From: Climacium dendroides
Taxonomy: Eukaryota; Streptophyta; Bryopsida; Hypnales; Climaciaceae
Direction of reading: 5' to 3'
DNA: 64,000 bases
Assembly (NCBI GenBank): GCA_950106755.1
Contig: OX467082.1
Span: 124,001-188,000 of the forward strand
Shown in pieces: positions 10,738 through 20,912 of the stretch (position 1 is the stretch's first letter; every line of letters begins with the position of its first letter). Both the position numbers and the translations under genes were made by a program. The notes under the pieces were generated by a model, which was not told the DNA's origin, ran no database searches, and saw only the letters and a program-made list of their open reading frames with translations.

Positions 10738-10990
10738 TTTTTTTTTTTTTTTTTTGTGAACAAATGGCAAACCATTGCATTAAAAACATGAACAGAACAA
10801 CCTCCAAGCCACAAGGCTAGAAAAGAAAGAGAAAAGAAAAACAAACACCAAGAACCACCACACCTAAGAGAAGGTGCACATAGGAGGTCCTTTACACATC
10901 CACGTAATACTAGATTCCAGCCTGCTACCTATGACTGGGGAAGAGGGCCAAATGGTATCAAACTTGGCCCAATCCATTACTAGGTGTTGA
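10738..10990 (-). mobile_element. LINE 3' fragment (type alpha) with C-terminal coding block
   Basis: A run of 19 T marks the tail; the alpha signature follows at 10757-10830. On the minus strand a frame ends at 10864 and reads ...WAKFDTIW ... SSITW ... PPMCTFS-stop, matching the C-terminal pattern F-D-x-x-W ... I-T-W ... stop of the other LINE copies. In-frame stops upstream show it is dead. Confidence 0.72.
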
Positions 10991-11799
10991 ATGCATAAGA
11001 AATTGTCCTATTTTATAGGTCGGACGCCCCTACAACCTCCCCCCTAGAAGAGGAAAATGCACCTCCTCGGAGGCATAAGTGGTAAAGTTAGGACTGACAC
11101 TTCCTATCCCATCCTTGCATGTAGGCTAGGGCTATGATAAATCTCAAAACTTTCCCCTATGGCCCCAACAATGTAGCAACTTTCAACCACGTTTGAAGCC
11201 CTAGAACTTCAAGCCAACTCTCATCCCCCTCCATGTTTAAACTCCCTCAATAATTGCTTTGTTCCCCAAGCCATTTGTGGTTGGGGCTTGCGTTCTTTCT
11301 AATGTCTAGGAAGAATCAAAGGCTAGTTCAAAGTTAGCTTGGGGATTTGGGAAAAAACCTGGTTGCAATTTACAAACATTGACTAAAAACTGGTGAAAAA
11401 GTATATAAAAATTTGATTTTGCATAATAAATAGTAGAAATACCTAGACTCATTGTTTGAAAATCTAGTTTAGATTGGGAATGGAATGAATGTAGCTGGTA
11501 AAATCCAAAAAACAACTCGAATGTTGGCTCTTTCTTCTTATAGCAAAAGTCAACCTATATTTGTGTACAAAAAAACAAAAAACAAAAAACACTTTGTAAA
11601 CAACATGAACCATTACTTGCACACTTTCCAATATCTTGCCCTTCCAATTTAATTCTCTTCAATGTAATAGGTAAGGCCACTTTTATCCATAGAACTTGCT
11701 TACATATACTTATCAATCACAACTTGAAGAACTTGCAAAAGTAATTTATTACAATGACTTGCTAATTCCAACAAAATATATAGAGTGTAGACTATAGAA
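10991..11799. other. Intergenic stretch, no gene seen
   Basis: The first 300 bp (11000-11290) are moderately GC-rich and may be older element sequence, but no coding match was recognised. A 69-codon minus frame at 11306-11515 has no visible domain and is not called. Confidence 0.3.
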
Positions 11800-13105
11800 G
11801 GTGATTGCAAGAAACACTTGTCCTATTTTGCATCACATTGATTGCAAAAGTTATTTTTGGCCATAAATATTGCAAAAATGATGGAATGAAAGTGAAATTT
11901 GAAGTGAAGCTTTCTTAGGCATGGAAGATGTTTCTTGAATTTTTTTTCAAATTTTTCAAGGATGACAAAGTAAGGAGGATTGAATTTTGATAATATGTCA
12001 CACTTATAGTTTTGTTAGTTTCTAGTACTCTTGAGTATTGTTTTTAAAATTTTAGGTCATGAATTTTTGTAGGGTGCTTTTTAGTATGGAAATGCATCTT
12101 TCTAGCCTAGGGATCTTTGATTGCCTATTGTAAGTGAGTTTTGCATTGGCCTAAAGTGAGCAACATTTGCAATGAATTTTTGAATAAAGGAAAATGATTT
12201 TGGAGGGTTTTCTTGACAAATAGACATTTCCATAAAGCCCGGGGAGGTCACTCTATGGAAATTTTGTATATCACATGCGGCCAAGCAATTCTTTGACCCC
12301 CTATTTGCTTTTTAATAAATTACAATTTTGACCTACAATTTTAAACTTTGATTAGTAATGACAATAGATTTTTATTGCCAAAAATTGCCAATACAAATAA
12401 TATATGAAATGATCTCTAGGATAGGTTGAAAAATAAACTGAAATGGCATATGTTTCGACACAAACATTTATAGAGAACACATTTGGATGACCATTGCATC
12501 AATATTTAGGAAAAATGAACTTTCTATAGAGATTTATTTTTTGGAATTTTGTATTCATATTTTAGACTATTTTTTAAAAAGTAAATAGGGGATCCAAAAT
12601 TATTTTTAGTTTTGCAGTGTATCTTTTTTCTTCAAAAATTTGTATTTAAATATGGTCAATAAGAAAAAATATGAATAATTCAAAATACAAACTTTCAAAG
12701 TAGAAGAAACTATTAAAAAGAATTCACATTTTTTCAATTAGATTTTAAGAAATAAATAGGGGGGCCAAATCTTGGCCACACATAGGTTGTGGAAATACAT
12801 GGAGTGACCTCCCCAAGCCATAAAGTTATTGCTAATGGACATTTTTTATTTTATTTTTAAAAAATCCTATTTTTTACTAATTAAAACATCAACATATGTA
12901 TTTTCTTGACATTTGACACTTTTCTAGTTTTCCTACTTAGAGAATTTTTTCTATGCATTTCCTTCCTAGGGTAGCTTCTTCTTAAAGGTATATACATTAG
13001 TTGTCATTTTACTTTTAAAAAATTTAATTCATTTTCTAATTTTAAAGTACTCTCAAAAAAATCAGCCAAATGCAACAAAATTGATAGGTGTTTCTTGCAA
13101 TCACC
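11800..13105. mobile_element. TIR element G1, with a nested hAT-like MITE
   Basis: The left end GGTGATTGCAAGAAACAC (11800) is repeated exactly in inverted orientation ending at 13105, with weaker pairing for about 15 bp further in. The same termini bound G2 (61811-62607). Removing the nested MITE (12238-12817 plus one duplication copy) gives about 718 bp, near the 797 bp of G2. No transposase frame. Confidence 0.75.
12238..12817. mobile_element. hAT-like MITE H with 8-bp target duplication
   Basis: The termini CCCGGGGAGGTCACTC and, inverted, CTTGGGGAGGTCACTC face each other, with lower-similarity pairing extending about 85 bp inward (blocks 'gcggccaag' and 'ccccctatttg'). Exact 8-bp direct repeats ccataaag flank it (12230-12237, 12818-12825). 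An 8-bp duplication is the hAT superfamily hallmark. Length 580 bp, non-coding. Confidence 0.8.
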
Positions 13106-13139
13106 CTAGAGGGATTAGAACATCTTCTACAACACTCTA

Positions 13140-13302
13140 TACTAGCCTTACTAATAGATTTTTGAGATGGCCAAGGCAACCCAAAGAAAATCAAACCCCA
13201 ATAGCACTCCCACACTATTTGCAGCTGGGTTCTTGTTATTTTTCTTCTTCCGGTAAAGGTTCCTATACTTTTGTGAAAAAACAAAAAAAACATAACAGTG
13301 AG
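13140..13302 (+). mobile_element. LINE tail, type delta
   Basis: 'ttgcagctgggttcttg' ... 'ggtaaaggttcctatac' ... 'tttgtg' then an A-rich end. The same order of blocks occurs at 49026-49090, and in shorter form at 15050-15105 and 49320-49370. A 90-codon frame across it is not a gene. Confidence 0.6.
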
Positions 13303-13390
13303 CATTCAAGTTGGATATTTAGAGGCATATGGCTGGTAAATTTGACCTCTTGACTCCAGTAGGATTTTTATATTTTTACTCATATTTTTA

Positions 13391-13470
13391 ATTTACAAAA
13401 TGGCAAACCATTGCATTAAAAAAAATGCACCACAATAAAATAAACTACAAGCCACAAGGGGTGGAAATGA
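13391..13470 (-). mobile_element. LINE tail, type alpha
   Basis: Antisense 'aaatggcaaaccattgcatt' then 'actacaagccacaagg', the alpha 3' signature. No target duplication was defined. Confidence 0.6.
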
Positions 13471-13958
13471 ATAGATACCTTGGTTGGATTTTTTTTCCAG
13501 GGGGATAAATGAAGAAAATTCATTGCCAAGAAAAATAATATACAGTAGTCAGCCACAAGGATTTTGGTTTCTACGTGGGACCTTCATGGCTCCTTCCTGT
13601 CATTGGATTTTGAGTTCTAACAAAGGCCATTGTAATTATGACAATGCTCTTGTAGTAGCCATAGTCCTATTTATAGGTTGAAGTGAACCAATCCACTTCT
13701 TGTCCTCTTCACATCCTTGGCATTTTTCCCAAGGGCATCAGTTGAAAAAAAATCCCTATGATGCACTTCATTTAGCTATTTTTTAAAATATTGTATCCTA
13801 ACTTGGGGACTTTGATTGCCTTTAAAAATTCAAAATATCTTTCACAGGAAGTTCCAAAGACCAATGGCCACTGGCCAAATGTCACTTAGCAACAATGCTT
13901 ATTTGCATGGAGCCTTTCCAAGAGATTGCCACTAGATTGGATTGTCTGATTGCTAGTT

Positions 13959-14373
13959 AGAGGTTCAATAATTTGGATATGTTGGGTGAGGTGCAATGCA
14001 AATATGTTCATGCAGGAAATTTGGTTATAAACAAAAATGAAACATATGATTTGGGAAGCAACCCTAGACCATGGTAGAACTGCCTGGATGAGGACATGCA
14101 AGCTTTGTGAGAACCACCCTTCAAAGGCCCAATGGTTCCTTAGAAAATTTGACAACAATTGGTTTAAAACCCCATTCTTTAGCTCCCATTTTGGCAAAGC
14201 TATTACATGGAAGCTAGAAAACCCCGCTTGTGGTTTGTTCTTGTAAATTATTGAGTTTGTATTGGTGTCTAGGCATTTTGGTTGGTCACTTTTGTCTCTA
14301 GAATTCTACCCTTGATGTTCTACTATTTGTTCTTTTTAATCGCTTGGAATAAACTTCTAGTTTACAAAAAAAA
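13959..14373 (+). mobile_element. LINE 3' end with C-terminal coding block (type zeta)
   Basis: Frame 13959-14246 with one internal stop reads GSIIW-I-C-W ... MIWEATLDHGRTAWMRT ... FLRKFDNNW ... AITWKLENP ... stop. It aligns with the minus-strand copy at 31280-31774 (GSIIW ... LWDAFVDHARVTWFRT ... FFQQFDNVW). This is the region C-terminal to the zf-RVT domain in plant non-LTR retrotransposons. The 3' UTR ends in 'aataaacttctagtttac' plus A's. 5' truncated. Confidence 0.75.
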
Positions 14374-14388
14374 TTCAAAATTTACAAG

Positions 14389-14455
14389 TTTAAAAAAAAA
14401 AAAAAAATTTAAGCATATGGACAGTTTCAATTGCAAGGGAAAATAGTACAGAAGT
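14389..14455 (-). mobile_element. LINE tail trace, type beta
   Basis: 'atatggacagtttcaattgc' resembles the antisense beta signature. It directly follows an A-run that could belong to the zeta copy before it. Low resolution. Confidence 0.4.
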
Positions 14456-14526
14456 TTATAAGATTTCAAGATGTATGACAAATAAATAGATTTTGTATTT
14501 TTTATGGGAATAAAATCAAAGATGAG

Positions 14527-14690
14527 GACATGGGCTTGACATTGTTTGGAGGGTTAAAAATCCTACTTGTAGGTCATTCAAATAGGTTTTTCGGCTTGCT
14601 ATGTAATGTGTGATGTGTTTCCAAGGCCTTGCCCTCAACTTTTCTTTGTTTGATCTTATCTTCTTGAAACAAACTCCTAGTATCCAAAAA
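14527..14690 (+). mobile_element. 164-bp 5'-truncated LINE (type zeta) with 15-bp target duplication
   Basis: Flanked by aaaatcaaagatgag at 14512-14526 and 14691-14705. The frame reads IVWRVKNPTCRSFK-stop, the last residues of the LINE protein, then a 3' UTR ending 'aaactcctagtatcc' plus A's. The intact duplication shows target-primed insertion of a nearly minimal copy. Confidence 0.82.
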
Positions 14691-14705
14691 AAAATCAAAG
14701 ATGAG

Positions 14706-15029
14706 CAAATTTAGGGATTTAGCTCACCCATTTGTAAATGAAGACATAAAAGCACCCCCACACTTGTGGGCAACAACAAAACATGGCTAGGATAAATTGG
14801 AGTGACTTTCTATTTGCCCAACCTTAGTGTCATGATTTGTCCCTCATTCCAACATGGGCTAATAGCACGAAAAACTAGATTTGCCTAAATTCCAAGGTAC
14901 TACCTCATTCTTAATGACAAGGTAGAAAATTATTCTATTCACAAGTGCCTTGAAACTTCAAATGAAAGACAATAATTAGTACTTGGCGTGGCTTGTATTT
15001 TAATTTCATATGTGTTGTGGCTACTTGCC
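14706..15029. other. Intergenic, nothing recognised
   Basis: About 320 bp of AT-rich sequence between two LINE tails without a coding frame or inverted repeat. Confidence 0.35.
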
Positions 15030-15105
15030 CTCCTTAGGCTACATGTAGCTTTTGTTCTTTCATTTTTTTGTAGTAAAAGTTCCTTTATTTGTGTCAAGAA
15101 ATAAA
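15030..15105 (+). mobile_element. LINE tail, type delta (short)
   Basis: 'tgtagtaaaagttcctttatt' minus its last base, then 'tgtgtcaagaaat', matches 49328-49365 and the end of 13140-13302. Confidence 0.5.
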
Positions 15106-15183
15106 CACAATGAACCATTTTATATGTTTCCCCCCTACACGCATAAAAAAAAGGCAATAAATAACCATTGTAAAGAAGGGTCT

Positions 15184-15469
15184 TTTTTTTAAACAAATGG
15201 CAAGCCATTGCATTAAAGAAAAGAGTCACCAGAACAAAGAGATCCAAGCCGAATGGCTAGAAGGGAGAACAAGACATAACCAAAACAAAGGAGACATCAA
15301 AAAACAAAACATGAACCTAGTAGAAGGAGTGAATGGGTAGGCCCTGCCTATTCCAAATAATAGAGGAACCATTTTTACACACTAAGATAGGGGAGGAAAG
15401 CCAAATGGAAACGAATTTGGCCCAAATAGCCTCACTACTTTGTGTATTCTGCCTAGCTCAAATTTGAGA
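15184..15469 (-). mobile_element. 286-bp LINE copy (type alpha) with 14-bp target duplication
   Basis: Flanked by gtaaagaagggtct at 15170-15183 and 15470-15483. From the right, the minus strand reads WAKFVSIWLSSPIL ... SSIIWNRQG ... PIHSFY-stop (stop at 15317), homologous to the block at 10864-10960. The tail reads as the alpha 3' signature and ends in a T-run on the plus strand. Confidence 0.82.
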
Positions 15470-15579
15470 GTAAAGAAGGGTCTGGCAAGGATGATGGCCT
15501 CCTAACCTACATTTGTAAGAAAAAACGAGGGGCCTTGGAAAAGGCCTTTCTTTATGCTTTGGAATTAAGATAAAGGGAC

Positions 15580-15945
15580 TTGTAACCAATCAAATAAGAA
15601 ATTTGGACATGATGTGGTGTAGTGCAAGGTGAAACAAAAATTTGTAGAGATGCCAATACAAATAAGATGGGGATTGCAAAAAAATTGGTAATGTAATACC
15701 TTGAATTGAAATCACTATGAATTTTGAAAGGTAGAAAGTGCTTTAGATCCATAGCCAATGTATAGACTCTTGTAATTCCAATCAATCAAGAATGACTTTC
15801 ATACTCATTACTTCCTACTTTATTGCTTACTACTTTGAAACATGTGTCATGAACTTATTAGACTCAAACTTCAAAAAGAGATAAATACACATTCTAAGCC
15901 TTGATTGGAATTATATTCTACCTTGGTTGGAATTAACTACTACCT
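15580..15945 (+). repeat. Family K MITE, copy K3
   Basis: Matches the arms at 45860-46200 and 46700-47040 through blocks 'gatggggattgcaaaaa', 'actatgaattttgaaagg', 'aattccaatcaatcaagaa' and 'acacattc'. Both ends are eroded. It is older than the K1/K2 pair. The 77-codon minus frame inside is repeat sequence. Confidence 0.6.
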
Positions 15946-15987
15946 ATATGTTGGGCAGGTGAAGGGAGAAGGGGGAAGCGGAGGAGG

Positions 15988-16004
15988 GAGGGGGGGGGGG
16001 GGGA
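15988..16004. repeat. G homopolymer run
   Basis: A long G run in a purine-rich stretch; probably length-variable and error-prone. Confidence 0.7.
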
Positions 16005-16039
16005 GAGGGTTGTGTGTGTTAGTATTTCTTTTTTTTTCT

Positions 16040-16285
16040 TTTTTCAAAAGGATTGTGGCCATTGCAACAAACAAGTGACTAATCCGACTCATGCGGCTAT
16101 TTATGTGTGTATGTGGTTAGTATTAGGATCCTTTACCTTAGGTTGGGTGTTTGTTTGTCTTGTGCTAGGTTGTAGAGGTGATGTAGTCTATGCTTCCACC
16201 AAGCCCCTTGTGGCTAGTTGACTAAAATATTTTCATTTCTTGTGATAAAACTTTGTTTTATTTATGCAACAAAAAAATAATAATA
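16040..16285 (+). mobile_element. Possible LINE 3' UTR
   Basis: Moderately GC-rich T/G-biased sequence with 'ccttgtggctag', 'tttcatttcttgtg' and an A-rich (ATA)n end resembles the layout of the gamma tails at 32024-32223. No duplication or coding block found, so this rests on layout alone. Confidence 0.35.
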
Positions 16286-17035
16286 ATCACACCAAGTCAT
16301 TTTGAAGAATCTCCATGACATTAGATTGGGTCTTCATTACATTTGGCCACTCCTGGACACATTTTCTGTTAACCTTGACCATGTAAGCCATGGGGCAAGT
16401 AAAAAGGTTGGGCATAGCCACTTATCTAGTTTGAATCATATCTTACCTTGCCTTGGGAATGATGTAATACTATATAGTGAAATTAGGTTGCTGCTAACTA
16501 ATTTCTCAACATATGACCCTATAAAAATATTTGCTCTTATTCTAGTAGAATGCACTATTTTTGAATTAATTATTGTTGCTATTGGACCTCATGAACCTTC
16601 ATATGGACAAACAAAAGTATTTGTAGAAATATTTGTTGACTTTTATAGCTTGTACAATGAGATTCTTGGAATAAGGCAATATAATTGTAAAAGAAATTTA
16701 ATGTTACTATTTAATGTACTTAAATAGTTCCAAACGCTTTTACAAAAGCTAGAGTGGATATACAAAAGCTTTACATTGCTAACTAGAGTGGATTTGAATT
16801 TTTTTAGAATAAATACGAATTTTCTATATGCTATAAATTACCTAAGTGCAAAATCGTAGGATAATTGGACTCTTTCAAAAAAAAATTGTAGTTTCTTGAT
16901 TGTTTTAAATCCAATCTAGAAAATAATAGGAATTGGATTTGGCATGTCCACTTTTATTTGTTAGGATGTTTCCTAAGAATTCATTGCAATTATTGGAGAG
17001 ATCTTATACAAATTTTTTAATACAAAAGGCATGTT
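16286..17035. other. Intergenic with one 141-codon frame, not called
   Basis: A plus-strand frame at 16302-16727 (141 codons) has no recognisable motif and a composition like its surroundings. Near 16735-16790 a short 'caaaagct..agagtggat' unit is repeated twice. Nothing else recognised. Confidence 0.3.
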
Positions 17036-17126
17036 TGCTGAGAAATTGGCTTTATTGTAACTAATGTGACCAATGCCCTTAAGGCTTAGTGGTTACATTG
17101 GTAACAACCAAGCCAATTTCCCAGGG
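17036..17126. repeat. Hairpin repeat, about 40-bp arms
   Basis: 'gagaaattggctttattg' plus 'aatgtgaccaatgccc' pairs with the right arm 'ttacattggtaacaacc' plus 'aagccaatttccc'. The loop is a few bases at 'cttaagg'. MITE- or precursor-like fold. Confidence 0.6.
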
Positions 17127-19047
17127 CTTGTTGTATGAAGAAGAGAAATCTACTTTGAAATATATATTTTTTGAAATCTTGAGTTTATTCCAAGAATTTT
17201 AAGAATATATTTTGAAATGTTTGTGTCAAATTGAAAAAGTAAGGAAGATATCATTATTGACCCTAAAACCCTAAACAACATCAAGGGTAGTATTCTTTGG
17301 TTAACTTGTTGATATGCACAATCCTTCAATTTCGAAACAAATCCCTTTGTACATTGCAAATTCAATGTTACTAAACTTTAAAATGTAAACCTCAAAAGTC
17401 CTTTTAGAAAACAAGGATTTATTTTTGAACATTTTTAGTAAAAAAGAATTAGAACCTTCAAGTCAAAATGCAATTAGTGACTATGTTGGAAGATGGAAAT
17501 TTTTCTATTCAAGTTCTAAAATGGTATAGTGGAACATAATGTCAAATAAAAGATAAACTTGGTGTTGTAATAATTTTTTGAGAAGTACAAGAATTTTAGA
17601 TTTTTATGTTAATAATCTTTGATTTTAGTAAGAAACTAGTATCCTTCATCTTCATTTTTATTTCATGTTTTCTAAAAATAAGAGCATAAGAAGAGTGTGC
17701 ATATTTCTCTACTTTTATTACCTACACCCTAAAACTCCTAGTTACTATTGTACTTCGTGATTGACAATGGAAGGGTTCAAATGTTTTTTAATGGATATTC
17801 AATCCCTAGCAATTAATTATTCCATCCATGTCATAGAGATCTTCTTCTTGGCCTCTATTTCAATGTTCCAAAACGATTTTATAATTGCACTTGGGATGAG
17901 GCAAGTCTAGGAAATTTGGCTTTCAATTTAGCAAAAGTATTCCAGGCGATGTCTTTGTTTCTATCCACACAATTACCAAAAATGAAATCAAATGATTTGA
18001 GGCTTAAGCCAAGATTATTTTAAAATTAAATTGTTTTTAAATTGTTTTTATTTTGCATTTCTTTGAATATTGTTCAATGGAAGAAGAAGAAACTTTGGTA
18101 GCCAAATCAAAGGTTTGTACATGGATTTTGGCCTTGATAAATGCCCCTAAAATAATGATTGTACATTTGTAGTTGAATACTTATATAGCCTTTGGTTTTG
18201 AAAATGGTCAAAAATTCCACTTTCCAATATTCCAAATCCATGCTTTGAAAAAGGTTCTACAACAAAAAGTTTTTTGGAAGGTGGAGACACACCAAATTCT
18301 ACTTGCATTGTAACATATCATGGGTGTTTTTCTTATTGTTATGAGTCTCAATCAATAACATTTTGTTCATTGGGAAGTTCATTTTAGGACAAAGATAGTT
18401 GAATTGGACTACAATGAACCTTTCTTTTTTTTGCTATCTACTTGGACATCAAAATTGGAAAACTCTTCAAACCTACACAAAATTTACCAACATGACACAA
18501 AGCAAAGCTTCAGAAGGAGATTATGATGTCTCATTGTCATCTTCTCTTCCAATCAAAATGGATAGTCTCAAAATTCTACATGCTAAAGCTTGTACAACTT
18601 GTCTGCATCCTCCAGTAGCCCTCAAGGATTCTTTGGTTCCTACAAGGAAAGAGTGCCAACTCAAATTGCATTATAATATCTACTTATTTGCACTTGTAAG
18701 TTTTTTTTTATTTTGTACTTAAATTCTTGAATGAATGAATGTTATTTTTCTAATCCTTCCTATCTACTTTGTTAATCATGTCTACATCAATTACTCAACC
18801 TCTTCGCATTAAATATAAAAAAATTAGCACATTTGAAGGATAATAATGCAAGGTGTTACATTCTCAAAAATAGTCTTCACTATTTTTGTTTGTTGTAGAT
18901 TGAAGATATCCTCAACCCTTCTTGAATTTGTATCTCCAAAGCACCTTATTCCATAAAATTGAATGTATACAACCCTAGTGATTTTTCTATGCAATGTTAA
19001 CACATGCTGCCTCCACAACAATATTGATAATGATATTGTCATGGGTA
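17127..19047. other. Long AT-rich intergenic stretch, no gene seen
   Basis: No frame with a recognisable domain. A 107-codon plus frame at 18399-18722 (ends with a hydrophobic FFLFCT tail) shows no family signature and is not called. Confidence 0.35.
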
Positions 19048-19543
19048 TAAGGCAAACCAACCCATTACGGACCTTTTACCCATTACGGACTCCTAGGAAT
19101 GAGTCCATTAAGGTTTTCTTCTGATCCATTGTGGTTTTCTCCCAGTCATTGAGATTTGGGCCTCATTCAATGTCTTAACTAATTGAAATGAAGTGACTAG
19201 TGACCACAATAGAAACTTTCAGCTTTTCAATGTTAATTCAATGAAGGAAGTGATTTTTTCAGATCTTTTATATTAGAGAAAATTGTGACTATAATAGGTG
19301 AGTGAGATGAGCGGTATGGATACTATTTTGTTTTGTAATGGGACTGTCTACATACTCTTTTAGGCCTAATGGGCTGAACACTTCAAAAATTCATAACTAA
19401 TTCACACTTTGTTGAAAAAATGTTATGTCAATTGCTCACCCCATTTCTATCACTTACCTTTATGTGTAAGAAAACTTGGAAACTTTTAGCAATGGCATGA
19501 AGGCAAACCCCCCATTTGGTCTGTAATGGGCTGTTTTACCTTA
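19048..19543. mobile_element. TIR element flanked by TA, family K-related ends
   Basis: The left end AAGGCAAACCAACCCATTAC pairs with the inverted right end AAGGTAAAACAGCCCATTAC, and both continue into RGACC. A TA dinucleotide abuts each end. About 0.5 kb, non-coding. The same terminal consensus AAGGYARAAC-CCCAT-AC occurs at the ends of K1 and K2. Confidence 0.68.
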
Positions 19544-19589
19544 GTGCTAGAAAACTTTATAAAATAAGTATATGAAACACTGATTTTTC

Positions 19590-19645
19590 TTTATTTTTTA
19601 AACAAGTGGACAATTCCCACTAATAAACAGGAACAAGCCAATTTT
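19590..19645 (-). mobile_element. LINE tail trace, type beta
   Basis: 'aaacaagtggacaattccca' matches the antisense beta signature. Only about 55 bp is recognisable. Confidence 0.5.
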
Positions 19646-20396
19646 TGTTGGTTTTATAAATCAAACCTTTCTATAACTCGACCACTTCCAAGAAGTTTTT
19701 TGGTATTGTACATATTGTTATCAATATATTTCCAAAAATTAGTGTGCAATCATTTTTGGCATCCACTCTACATTTGATAAGGTTTGCTCCTATTTCTTTC
19801 CACTATGAGAATTTGGTGAACAATCTTAATGGAATGCAATCTTCATTCACATAACCTAAAGCCCTCAAAGAGGACTAGGATTGTGGTATTTATTCTGCTT
19901 ATATGTCGAGACCACTACAAAAATGATCCTCAACAAGTGCATGCCTCACCCATCTAGTGCAATGAAGTTGGTTCTAACAAATGTGATGGTGCCTTGTCAT
20001 GTGTAGCAAATTTTTTTTTCTATCACTATGAAAATAAACACCACAAAATTATTCAATATGACCCCACCCCAAAAGAGTGAGATTGATATATGAAACCAAT
20101 GGATCAAAAGATTGGTTGTTTGGTGCATGAACTAGGACTCAGCAATTATGGTAACACCATGGATTACTTTTGACATTCATGATCCATTTGTTTAACCCTT
20201 AAAAGGTAGACCTATCACCATGATTGATACCAAGACTTAGTGTCCATCACATACTTTATTGCCCTTTACCAACTATTTATTTTTCAAGGATGAAATTGCA
20301 TATCTTCTTTATTTCACAACTTGAAAGTTTTAGCATTCTTTTGCCAAAAAATTGCTTTTACATAAATCTTTATCCATTTGTTATTTTTTGTTGTAT
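19646..20396. other. Intergenic, nothing recognised
   Basis: AT-rich. A 72-codon plus frame at 20224-20442 is hydrophobic but has no supporting feature. Confidence 0.3.
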
Positions 20397-20560
20397 GTAT
20401 TTTTGGAGCCTAATTTTTGGAGCCTTTTTTTTTAACAACTAACAGAGCCAGTGCATTGAACCCACAAAAAAAGGTTGGGAGACTGCACAACCAGGGAGAG
20501 AAAAAGCTCCCAAGGCTTCAATAGGAAATGTCCATTTGCTTAAAAAATAAAATAAAATAA
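20397..20560 (-). mobile_element. Two fused LINE-tail remnants
   Basis: 'tttttggagcc' occurs twice in tandem before a T-run (20397-20434), which looks like flank duplicated near a tail. A 'cagagccagtgcattgaac' segment follows, then near 20520 the plus-strand beta-like 'ggaaatgtccatttg' with an A-rich end. Boundaries uncertain. Confidence 0.4.
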
Positions 20561-20719
20561 ATTCCAAGGGAGAGAATTGTCCCTGTTCGTTCCATATGAC
20601 ATTGGACCCTAAACTGTGTATTAATGAGGGTGAGTGGAGCCAGACCCTCTTGAAACAGGTCTAGATGGTAGAGGCTTGATTGGGGTGGATCCACATAGGG
20701 GCTTGAGCTTTCATGTGAG

Positions 20720-20912
20720 TAGCTATGGAGCCTACTTTGAGCACCCTAAATCTGATTTTGAAAATGAGTGGTGGCAGTTTCTCTTGTTTGGATTTATGAA
20801 AGGGTAGCCATTGCAATCTTGACTTTTTATATTTTCAAGGACCTAATATAGAAATGAGCCCCATGTACACTTTGAGAAAAAATCACATTTGAAATTCATT
20901 TAAAAAAAATGA
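20720..20912 (+). repeat. Family A fragment, copy A4
   Basis: 'gcaatcttgactttttat', 'gaaatgagcc' and 'gaaattcatttaaaaaaaat' follow the same order as 35880-35970 and 27340-27440. Confidence 0.5.

Noticed and set aside
16302..16727. 141-codon plus frame
   Set aside because: No motif, ordinary AT-rich composition and no splice or homology support; long frames of this size can occur by chance.
18399..18722. 107-codon plus frame
   Set aside because: No recognised domain or second exon; composition like flanks.
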